A stretch of 64,000 nucleotides of DNA from Limnanthes douglasii subsp. nivea (lineage: Eukaryota; Streptophyta; Magnoliopsida; Brassicales; Limnanthaceae). Shown one piece after another: positions 54,900 through 64,000 of this stretch; position 1 is the first letter of the stretch, and the number at the start of each line of letters is the position of its first letter. The translations under genes and the position numbers were made by a program. Under the pieces are notes generated by a model. It saw only the letters and a program-made list of their open reading frames with translations. It was not told where the DNA came from and searched no databases. Location of the stretch: assembly GCA_036936605.1 (NCBI GenBank), contig JAUPFV010000002.1:163114813-163178812 (forward strand). Reading direction: 5' to 3'.

Positions 54900-55800
54900 T
54901 TTATTTCAAGACGTCGTTGAAATTTGTTCAAGAAAAAAGTCTTTATATGTATCTAGCAGTATTAGAATATGCGGTGAATGATGTTTTTGTATGAAAAGTG
55001 GATAACTATCGCCTTCTGGTTTACAATATAAGCAAGAGTTTGTTGGAAGCTGAGAAAATATACTTACAATTGGAAAAATTAGACTTAGCATTGGTATTAG
55101 CAGCTAGAATAATAAGACCTAATTTTAAGCACACTCAGTCATAGTTTAGACTTCTTTTCCCTTGATACATGTGCTACAAAAGGCCAATATATCTGGAATA
55201 ATGATTAAATGGTCAGCTGAGCTTGGAAACTATGATATTGACTTTGCACCTCAGACTACAATCAAAGCTCAAGTTGTGGCTGATTTTTTTGGCGAATTTT
55301 ATTCTAAGAGGCCTCAAATCGGTAAAGTCAAGAAGGAATGGGTGATCCGAACTGATGGTGGATCTAGTACAATAGGGTGTGGAGCTGGAATTTTCTTGAC
55401 CTCTCCTTTATGGTGATACCATGTACCAGGATATATGTTTTCGCTTCAAAGCATCCAACAATGAGTTATAATATGAATCGACCATAGCTGGTTTAAGATT
55501 ATCTCAAATATATGGGGCTAAAAGAGTCCGACTGATAAGTGATTCGTAATTGCTCATTCATCAGGCTCAAGGGCAAACTGAAACGAGGAAAGATCAATTG
55601 ATAAAATATTTGCAAGTGCTAAAGGAAGTGACCATCAGTTTTAAATGCATCAGATATGAGCATATCCTCAGATCGGAAAATGCCATGGCAGACTCTTTAG
55701 CCCCTATAGCATATTCTGAAGCATACCCTTGGATTCTTATGCAAGAATGTCCTTCCATAGATGCAAGCACGGGAAACAAGGGTGAAGTAGGATAAAAACT
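54900..55800 (+). pseudogene. Gypsy F RNase H region
   Basis: WSAELGNYDIDFAPQTTIKA, VADFFGEFYS, RTDGGSSTIGCGAGI (catalytic Asp) and the end HILRSENAMADSLAPIAYSEA (55660-55730) parallel gypsy D. The frame breaks near 55416. Confidence 0.78.
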
Positions 55801-56040
55801 ACACGTATCCAATGTACTTTCTGAAAATATTGGAAAAGTACAATCCAAGAATTTATCATTAATGGAGTTATATCTTTAGACAAGGTTGTGGCCAAGAAAA
55901 CAAAGTACAAATCTCGTTGTGTTCTAGTTGTTCTGGGGGTCTTTATAAAAATATATTTCAGAAGGCCTTTACTAGGTTGGCTTGGACCCGATGAGTCTCA
56001 AAATATCTATCAGAATTACATGATGGAGAAGAATTAATAC

Positions 56041-57060
56041 ATTATGGCTATAAAGTTTTGACTAGAAGAGTCTTACTAGCATAATATTATTGTCCTACGA
56101 TTATGTCACATGCTAAAGATTGGTAGAAGGATGTGATATTTTACAAAGATATGGAAATGCAATTCATGTGCCAGTAGTCCCCATGGAACTAATATCTGAA
56201 CCTATACCTTTTGATAGATGGGGACATGATCTAGTTGGGTCCTTCCAATGGCTTCAGGGTTGTCGTACCATAATTGTGCCATTAGATTACTTCTCCAAAT
56301 GGGTAGGAGTTACACCATTGTCCGGAACATCATCTAAGGCAGTCATTAAATTTATTCTCTCCAACATATGTTGCCGATCTGGCATTCCCAAACACATCAC
56401 CACAGACAACGGTTTACAGTTTGATAACAAAGACATGGATGCATTTTGTGCTTCGAGAGAAATTTCACAATGTTTTTCTTCTCATGTTCATCCCCAAGCC
56501 AATGGACAAGTTGAAGTGGCAAATCGGTCAATTCTGTCATGATTTAAAAATAATTTAGGAGCTGTTGGAAAATGGCCGAGTTACTTATAAGAAGTATTAC
56601 AGGTGTACCGAACCCCTCCTCATACAACCACACAAGAGTCTCCATTTGATTTAGTTTATGCAATGGATGCGATCAGAGCTATAGAAGCTACTCTTTCTTC
56701 CTTCAGAGTTCAAAATTATTCTGAAAGAAAGAATGAGATAGCTATGAGGGCTCAGTTGGATTTAGTTGAAGAAAAAAAAAGTGAAAATCATATTTAAGAA
56801 CTTCACATTATCAAGGCATGATGAGAAGCAGATTTGAAACTAAAGTAAAAAGAAGAGTTTTTCAAGTTAGAGATAAAGTGTTGACAAAAGTGTTCCTACA
56901 CACCAAGGAGAAGCAGTTTGGAAAGCTGGTTCCGAATTTGGAAAGACTATACATCGTATGTGAAATAGTTAAGCAAGAAAAATAAAAACTTCAAGACAAA
57001 GAAGGCAACCTGTTGAAACATCCTTGGAATATGGAGAATCTCAAGTTATACTTAGAATAA
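56041..57060 (+). pseudogene. Gypsy F integrase
   Basis: The core frame (56120-56542, 140 residues) is open: CDILQRYGNAIHV, PFDRWGHDLVGSF, LDYFSKWVGVTPL, HITTDNGLQFDNKDMDAFCA and VHPQANGQVEVANRSIL, with D, D and E in place. The zinc-binding start is broken by stops near 56037-56090. The C-terminal part continues past 56542 as PPHTTTQESPFDLVYAMDA and KKQFGKLVPNLE-like residues to about 57060. Confidence 0.84.
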
Positions 57061-57700
57061 ACTTATCTTGTAAATATTTACGTTTCCATACTTCAATGTA
57101 AATATTTGGGGGCATACTCTTTCCTACCCTGGTGGTGCGGGGAGGTTTTAATGAGGTGTTCCGATCTCAATCAATATACTATCCTTTTCCTTTTTTAAAG
57201 AAATTGTTTTGGTTGTTATAGGATGTATTATAGACTTATTAAATATCGAATGGATAAGAGACTTATTAAACATTTGATGGATTAAAGACTTATTATAAAC
57301 ACCTGATGTTTTGAAGATTTATTAAATACCCATTTCCTTCAAATGGAATACCTTTGAATGGCTCGGGATTAAAGAATTATTAAATACTTATTTCCTTTAA
57401 ATGGATTACCTTTGAATGGCTCGAATAAATGCAAGACTGATTAAGTGTTTAAATCCCTTAAAAATACTTTTCAATGCCTTGATTGGATTTAATATACGTA
57501 TATGGTTTTATCATATTCAAATACGATAGGATATTAATGGAAGTATATAAGAAGACAAAGAAAAATACAAACTAAATGAAAGTACAGATGGCGTGAATTA
57601 CAGATAGGATCATAGAAATGAACTTATTTCACATTACAAAAATTCCTTGTAGGCCACAATGATTTGTACGAATGAAGATTCTAGAAAATCCGATATGAAA
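57061..57700. other. Gypsy F 3' non-coding region with a 58-bp repeat
   Basis: attaaatac..atttcctt.aaatgga.tacctttgaatggctcg occurs at 57321 and 57379, a spacing of 58 bp, with further half-copies upstream. Nothing codes here. It separates the convergent ends of pol and the antisense gene. Confidence 0.7.
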
Positions 57701-60310
57701 ACGACAAATTGCCTTGTATACTCCAAGGAATTTGATTAAAAATACCAACACAGTAGAAATAGTTAACCTCGAGGGCTCGTTCCCTTTAGTTTTCTTCTCA
57801 GCACTTCTTTCTTCTTTTTCGTCTTTGTCATTATCTGAATCCTCCTCAGCTTCGTCATTAGATTCAGATTCATCCGATGAGATGTTGCGTTTATCAATTT
57901 GTGCTATAGTATGAAAGAGAATTTATTTATATGGCACAAAACTCCACAGCTTCCCAAAAGACTGTTTGAGAAAAGCTTCATGGAACAATAGGACCATGTC
58001 CGATTTAACAAACTCTTCCCTCTGATCCATAGATTTCAACACACCCTAAGCATACTTGTTCCTTGCAGCGGCTATGTCTTGGGCTGTTGACTCTTTCAAG
58101 TAAGTAATCTCATCATCCTTTTTCTTGAGAAGATCTTGTAATTATTTTTTCTCCTTGGATAATTGATCATTAGCACTCTTCTCATTGATCATTTTTTTAT
58201 TCAAGGAATCAATCTATTTGGAAGTGGTAGATTGCAACTTGGTATAACTAGCCTGTGATTTTTCAAGATCGGACTTAGCTTGTACCAAATCATCATTAAG
58301 TTGTTTCTTTTCCTTGCCTAAAGTCTCAACCTTCCTCTGTTCGACCATGCTGGAATCCTTCAGACCTCGATTTTCAGTACGAAGGAGAAAGATGTCACTG
58401 GTTTGAGATACGACTTGCCTCTCCAAGTCAACAATTGGCCTTATATAACCTAAAACTGCATAGCTTAGAGCATCATGCTCACTGAATAATTCAAAGGATT
58501 CGTTATCATGAGTCTCGAAATTGGCAATAGTAGTAGATTGGGGGAAACTCTTGTCAAAATCCTCTTTATCAAACTCACTAAAATACAAATTTCATATATT
58601 ATCTAACTTCACTTCGCCTTCAGAAGAAGGTTGGTCAGCAAGAGGAAACATTGGAGGGGGAGGATTGGCATGTACCTATTCTTGGGAAGGAATTTAGATG
58701 AGAGTGATGAAGAGGAGATTTCGGGTCAGAGTATGATCTCTGAACCGATGGAAACTTTTTTCTTCTTTTCCGCTCTCTTATCACTACCCTCCATGCTCCT
58801 CTTTTTCCCTTTCTTCCTCTTAACCCTTGGAGAGTGTGGTGGCTCTTTAGCCTTACCTACAGTAACCATAACAACATCCAACAATGCATCATCAATCTCT
58901 CATGGTAGTGACAAACTACCTATATCGGGAAGCCCTTGAGAGGGATCATCACCTTTTGCTTTTTCTTCTTAATTTTGTTAAGATGGCTAGGAGCCTTGTT
59001 CGTAGCCGGTAAATAAATCTTACCATCTTTTTCCTCTATCCTTTTGAAGATATCAGCAGCTTCAAGAGGACTGGTAAACTATTCCGATGGGAGCTCCCTC
59101 GTTGAGCTTGTTCTCCAGTGATGGCCCTCACGATGATTGCTGCGGTAAAATAATTATGGAAACCAGTTCTCCGATTCTCTATGGCCCACTGATTCAACTT
59201 TGTAAAATTGGTTCGACCTTCCTGCAGATGTTCTGAGAACATCTGGGGGAAGCAGTGAAAGACAACTCCAATGTGAAATTTAATATCAATATCTGAAGTG
59301 AAATTTAATATCAACATATGATATAAAATTTAATATCAACATACGATGTGAAGTTTAATATCAATACATAGCAAAGCAAGTCATAAAGTGTTTACCTGGC
59401 AAATTTGGGTTTTCCTTAGCTCTGATTTTCTTGCTGTTTTTTGAAGCACCACTGATGTAGAGGAATTGGGTCCTCCAAGGCTTGTCAGCCTCCAACAGGT
59501 AATCAACAACTTTATAATTATTGCCCATATTGAAATAATAAAAAAGGATATGATGGTTTCGATGTAAACTGGCCACAGCAGCAAACTACTCCATGGGCAT
59601 CAGAATTTTAGCAACATTGAAGCTATAAGGTTGGCTAATAATGTATACCATGCATTGGGACTTAACTGACTTGGTCCTAACTTCACCAAATGGAAGTATC
59701 TCATAATCCATGGGTCGAAAGGGAACCGAGGTCCCCACTTAAGCACTTCAGTATATACCACTAGTTCCCCAATTTTACTATCTATCAGAGTTTCATCGGG
59801 GATAGGAACCCTTACCTTGACAGACTCTGGAAAACCCCACTTTTTCCTGCTTATGTCTAATTCAGCTGCATGGGTATACATATAGGATATTTTTTGAAGA
59901 CCCAACATATATTTAACACTGACCTTGGAGAAGTTAGGCCTCACTCGCCCCACAAGGCACTTCAGAAGCGGTTCGGCATCTGACGGTCTTACTTTTTTTT
60001 TTTCCTGAACTATACTAGTGTCGCCAGTATGACCTGATGTCTCAAATGGTGTATCTTGCCCGCTATCCTCCATCTTCGCATCCATTATTTATGGTTGTTG
60101 ATCAGCCAACTTGAGTCCAGTACCCTACTTTTCAATATGAGAAAAATGAGTGGGTGGAATTGATGGATTTGGATCTGAAGTAGACAACACTGGACGCTCT
60201 ACCATTGTAGAACCTTCAGTGGGTTTTTCTGTATCCATGGAAGATAAAGCTACGGTTTTGGCATTAGAAATCATGGTAATCCTTTGAGGCATGTTTTCTC
60301 TTACATTCAA
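57700..60310 (-). pseudogene. Gypsy F antisense gene (Transposase_28-like plus coiled coil)
   Basis: Opposite to gag-pol. The N-terminal part starts near 60310; the conserved core (59600-60085) reads KYMLGLQKISYMYTHAAELD, IGELVVYTEVLKWGPRFPFD and MRYFHLVKLGPSQLSPNAWY. Then come HHILFYYFNMGNNYKVVDYL, LEADKPWRTQFLYIS (59361-59576). A donor CAG|GTAAAC and an acceptor cccccag bound a 153-bp intron (59395-59243), after which MFSEHLQEGRTNFTKLNQWA resumes. The coiled coil (58214-58588) has LERQVVSQTSDIFLLRTENR and LGKEKKQLNDDLVQAKSDLE. The same exon order and intron site as gypsy D. Frame breaks disable it; function unknown. Confidence 0.78.
59272..59378. repeat. About 26-bp tandem repeat inside the antisense-gene intron of gypsy F
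   Basis: Four units of (g/a)tgaa(a/g)tttaatatcaa.at..ga lie in a row from 59272. They fall within the inferred 153-bp intron. Confidence 0.8.
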
Positions 60311-61020
60311 CCCATAGAAATGATAGGAGATGAAGTTTTGCGACTAGTAACAACTTTAATTTTGGTGAAAGGGTTTTCGATTAACTGAACCAGTGGTTCA
60401 AGATTTGTTAAAGATGAAGCAAGATAAGTTTTTCAAAAAACTATTGATGGTCTATGAGATGATGAACTCCTGTCCGGTTCTGGTATCTCTTGTATGATCA
60501 ATCCACCAAGAGAAACAGGTAGTCCGACAGTTATTCCGGCCTCTCTTTTATATTTCTCTAACTCAGACAGGTTGAGGTAGCCTCCTTTGATTAAGGAACT
60601 TCTTCCGTGAACATAGAAACTTTAAATAAAATAGAAAAATTGAGAAAAGTTGAAAGATTATGGTGTTTTTGTCTATCTAGAATCAGAGTTTGAAATTGTT
60701 TCTCACAATAGAAATAGAAACACTAAAAATCACACTTATACAGTTTAAAACGTACTTAAGTGTTTTACCTAGGAAGATGAACCTCTAACCATGATTAAAA
60801 GCTAGTAAATGTAGCTCTTTTAATATTTAGACACAAGTACCCATAAATAGAAGCTAAATGGTCCAATTACCACTTCACACGTGTAAAAGAAAACTGATTA
60901 TAAAGTCGTGACCTTTGAACTGTTCGATTGAATCTTTGAATTCACTTCAAAGACAGATCAGAAAATATCTACTATGGTTAGCTCTTCCAAAGATTTTTTG
61001 AAAGAGCTAAGGGGGCTATA

Positions 61021-61364
61021 TGATCGGATCGGATATCACCTGAAGTATCTCATAGTGATTCTGATTTTATCTGAAGGGTATTTCGGACAGGTTGAATGAA
61101 ACTCAATGATTGAACAATAACTTGAGTGGAACAATGACTCAACTGTGTGCCTAGCACATTGATTCTTGGGCTTGGGGGCTCATAGGATTGACCCAAATAT
61201 AAGATCCGACCCTAATGGCCCATGGATCCGAAACAAAGTATAAATACCTGAACCAATAACATTAAATTGGTTGGACGTTTTCCAGAAACATTGAATACAA
61301 GCATACACCTCATTTCTCTCACTATTTTCTACTAAAAACTTCATATCAACGATCTAAAAGATCA
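61021..61364 (+). repeat. Gypsy F 3' LTR
   Basis: 344 bp, the direct repeat of 50880-51223. It contains a TATA box, tataaata at 61239-61246. The purine tract agctaagggggctata lies immediately before it (61005-61020). Confidence 0.9.
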
Positions 61365-61845
61365 TCTCTTTTTTAGCACTAAACCAAATTTTTCCATCAT
61401 CAGCTATAATCCGTGTATATATATAATTAATATTTTTATTGAGATAAACACATTAATTTTTATCACTCTTCTTACATAGTGTTCGAACTTATATTTTTTA
61501 TTGTGAATTTATTTTTTCTTTTTAATTTTTTTGGGGTGATTTGATTTCCAGTCATTTTTAAGAGAGATCTTTTAGCTTTAACATGTTCATTTGTGAAAAG
61601 ATTCTTCCGCTTTTTAATTCCATGTTCGGTGTGTTTGAGTTTTCTTATTTTATGAGTATTTTTGAAAGACTTATTTTTAAGCCATGTTGGATGTTTTATG
61701 TACATTTTAATAACTTTGTATTTTTTTTACTCCAAACAAATCAGTGAATCTAAGTTATGAAAAATAATGTAAACAAACATAATCCCCTGTATAGTTGCTT
61801 CAACTCTTGGTTATTCTGATGGTAATTCCATATGAAGTTGGTGAT
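61365..61845. other. Spacer between gypsy F and gypsy E
   Basis: AT-rich. A 77-residue minus-strand Lys/Asn-rich open stretch (61472-61705) has no recognisable domain and fits chance in AT-rich DNA. No repeats stand out. Confidence 0.5.
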
Positions 61846-62259
61846 TGATAAGGGAAGGAAAATATAGGTGGCTAATATGTAATTTAGTTTACAAATAAGG
61901 TAAAGGTCCATGTTTTTAATGGTTAGGGACCAAAGTAAAACACACATAAGAAAACGGAGGGTCAAATGTTATACCCCAAGAACTTGTTTATAAATAGTCA
62001 AATAGTGGGGTAAGAAATCCACTCTTACGGTAGTAGTTATGTAATTTAACCATCCACCTCATTTACTATATAAAGGACATTCCCTTTTGGGGAAAAGGGC
62101 CAATGATTGATCAATAATTGCAACATTTATTCCTTTTGTCTCTTTCTCTTTCTAGTAATTCATTGTTTGTTGTCACATGACATGAATATTCTCTAGTCCG
62201 ATCCACTCACACGAACATCTTCGTTCCTGAGTCTCACTAAATATTCCCTGAGCTCATCA
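61846..62259 (+). repeat. Gypsy E 5' LTR
   Basis: 414 bp from TGATAAGGGAAGG to GAGCTCATCA. It matches the minus-strand gypsy D LTR throughout, including atttactatataaaggacatt. The preceding five bases (gtgat) would be the target duplication, but the other side lies outside the window. Confidence 0.9.
62067..62074 (+). promoter_or_regulatory. TATA box of the gypsy E LTR
   Basis: tatataaa lies within actatataaaggac, with the homologous site kept in both gypsy D LTRs (minus strand). Confidence 0.65.
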
Positions 62260-62260
62260 G

Positions 62261-62284
62261 TGGCGCGCGCCGTCTGTGGGAACC
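62261..62284 (+). other. Gypsy E primer-binding site with an extra GCGC
   Basis: tggcgcgcgccgtctgtggg lies one base after the LTR. Compared with tggcgccgtctgtggg in the 12229-18011 element it carries an additional gcgc-type insertion near the 5' end, which would weaken primer pairing. Confidence 0.65.
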
Positions 62285-62339
62285 GTTTGGTATCCAGAAT
62301 TAATTTTGTAAAACGTTTAAAACTAAAGTAAAAAAATAT

Positions 62340-64000
62340 TATAGATACATAAACTCGTGGAGAGATCGAAACTAATCCGAATAGAGATTTAGTTGGTGTC
62401 GAATCTCGAGACCATCTGATGGAAGAGCAGGTCACGAACAAAGGCAATGCTCTGAATCGGTATGCGGAAGAACTTTTAGAGGAGTCAGTTTTGGTCGCCA
62501 GACGAAAATAGTTGCTAGAAGACATCGAAAGGTTAAATGCTGAAAGGGATGCCATGATGGCGAGTATCAAAAGGGTGAGGTCCGACAAGAAAGGATCGAG
62601 GCTGATCAAACCCAAGATGATGTTGTACCCAAAGAGAGCCGACGCAGGGAAAGTCATCGGCATTATAAAAGACGTGCTAGATCCGAGCAAAAATATGAGC
62701 CGTCCGAGTCTAACGAGTATACCTCTTTGACTTCTGATAAGTCTTCCTCTTCGGAGATCGACTCGAGGTACAAGGTGGATCGAAGGCACAAAGATCCGAG
62801 GACACACAAGCATACTCATTGGACTCGTAGGAGTCTGAACGATTCGAGGAAGAAAGCTGATGCTGGTAAGCGGAAAATATACTCTGAGGATCATGTTACT
62901 ACTCGGAAGCAACCTCAGTCTGATAGCTATCATCAAGATTACAAAGTCAGCAACCACTTCACTTCTCCGACCGAGGAAAGGCTGTACCCAGTAACTAATT
63001 ATGCTCTGGGGGAAGTATGTACAAGGTCGGACATAATTGGACGTCATCCCCCCTCTCTCCGGAAATCCTTTCTGGGCATCTTCCTAAATGGTTCGATATT
63101 TCCAAACTAGAGAAATTTGATGGGACCCAGGATCCTGATAACCATATTGAGCAGTTCAAGAACTTTATCATTAACTACGATGATGACGATAAGTTGTTAT
63201 GTAGAGCTTTCTCTCAAAAGTTCAAGAACGCTGCCTCAAAGTGGTACAACCGACTGCCTCAGGGGTGCATGAAGAATTTCGATATGTTCTGGAGTATATT
63301 CCGACAGCACTTCATCGGAAGCAAAAAGTTTCGTGCCAACGGATATACCATCATTTATTGTCGACATAAAATTGGAGAGAGTTTGAAAGAATACACCAAG
63401 TGATTCATCCAAGTCAAGACGAACATGGAATAATGCGAAGACAAGATAGCATTGGTTGCCTTCCTAATGAGTCTTCTTCTGGGGGTAATGAAAGATAATG
63501 TTGTGGAAATACAAGCTATGACGTTTGGAGCTTTGTTGGATCAGACAGAAAAAAGAATCTTAGTCGAGGAAACCAGGGCCTCAAAGATAGAATCCATGTC
63601 TCAATTCTATCAGGATCCGAACTTAGCCAGAACTAGTACGACGACGGTGAATATCCGACCATAGGCTGCCCTACCGGTCGCCACTGTCCGACCACGGGCT
63701 TAGACAGTTCAAGCAACGAATCAGACCTCTCAACGGGCGACTCAGAACCAACAGTATCAACATGCAGGTCAAGCAGTTCAACAGTATGTCCGACCGGCTT
63801 CGAATAGGTGGATCCGACCAGCTCACTACGCCGAGTTGACTAAGTGTATCTCCACTATTTTCGAAAAGGCACGTGCAAATATGCATTTCCGCAAGCCTTT
63901 TCCACTACAGAATCTGAGGGAGCACTAGAAGAACAAATACTGTCAGTTCCATGATTACATCAGACATCACACTAAGGACTGTGTGGCTTTAAAGAAAGAA
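62340..64000 (+). pseudogene. Gypsy E gag (partial, runs off the window)
   Basis: It begins near 62350 with THGEIETNPNRD-like residues, EEQVTNKGNALNRYAEELLE and ESVLVARRK before a stop (62508-62510). The capsid core is complete here (63017-63403): PKWFDISKLEKFDGTQDPDN, HIEQFKNFIINYDDDDKLLC, FKNAASKWYNRLPQG and FDMFWSIFRQHFIGSKKF. A stop (63401-63403) then precedes FGALLDQTEKRILVEETRAS (63452-63664). The Cys/His nucleic-acid-binding part begins near 63930. It supplies the region deleted from gypsy D. Confidence 0.85.

Larger units (their letters stand above)
50880..61364 (+). mobile_element. Gypsy F: Tat-like Ty3/gypsy element
   Basis: LTRs of 344 bp each lie at 50880-51223 and 61021-61364, starting TG(A/G)TCGGA.CGGATATCAC and ending TCA. 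A primer-binding site follows the left LTR and a purine tract precedes the right one. Gag, RT, RNase H and integrase lie on the plus strand (51336-57060) and an antisense gene at 57700-60310. A hAT-like element sits in the leader. The protease and the RT start are missing. I do not see a matching target duplication (gttat left, tctct right). Confidence 0.88.
61846..64000 (+). mobile_element. Gypsy E (5' part, cut by the window edge)
   Basis: LTR, primer-binding site and most of gag are visible. The LTR and gag are the same family as gypsy D, in the opposite orientation. It continues beyond base 64000, so its completeness is unknown. Confidence 0.9.

Noticed and set aside
62193..63047. 284-residue minus-strand open frame
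   Set aside because: It covers the gypsy E LTR edge and gag on the wrong strand. The plus strand has the recognisable gag motifs, and the homologous shadow appears opposite gypsy D gag (44383-45238).
1..64000. Complete host gene or tRNA gene
   Set aside because: Every host-like coding segment found is a fragment inside a mobile element. I saw no tRNA cloverleaf by eye, only tRNA-complementary primer sites.

Overview
This is nuclear DNA from a flowering plant, most likely a eudicot. It is AT-rich and made almost entirely of nested, decayed transposable elements. I see no intact host gene, no tRNA or rRNA, and nothing bacterial. The plant assignment rests on plant lineages of LTR retrotransposons, two plant-type L1 LINEs that end in RNase H, a Mutator-like element with long inverted ends, and captured fragments of plant genes (PIP aquaporin, CDC20, a HAC1-type acetyltransferase, a SAC51-type bHLH). 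I cannot name the genus.

Layout. 1-2637 is unresolved repeat-derived DNA ending in a gypsy polyprotein tail. A Ty1/copia element (copia B, minus strand) ends at 23232; its 3' LTR is split by a Mutator-like element (MULE, 2654-18083) with about 300-bp inverted ends and a 9-bp target duplication. The MULE carries a PIP aquaporin fragment, so it is a Pack-MULE. Inside the MULE lie gypsy A (plus, about 3316-11900) and a 5.8-kb non-autonomous LTR element (12229-18011, minus) with no gag or pol, which instead holds fragments of CDC20, a HAC1-like gene and a SAC51-like bHLH, the last with the end of its conserved upstream ORF. From 24.4 kb come LINE C (24510-29863), copia C (about 30030-33640, very degraded) and LINE D (33799-49678). 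LINE D is split by gypsy D (minus, 35066-45586). After a copia-like scrap come gypsy F (plus, 50880-61364, with a 1.07-kb hAT-like element in its leader) and the start of gypsy E (plus, 61846 to the window edge), which belongs to the same family as D.

How the parts relate. Gypsy A, D and F each have, between integrase and 3' end, a gene on the opposite strand to gag-pol. In D and F it resembles the 'putative gypsy type transposon' family (Transposase_28), with coiled coils and an intron at the same place. The gene-carrying LTR element has the same type of primer-binding site as D and E, so it was probably moved in trans by that family. All coding regions seen are broken by stops, frameshifts or deletions.

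Element boundaries with target duplications are the firmest calls. Domain names rest on motif recognition, and family names of the captured genes on remembered conserved motifs; none was checked by a search.
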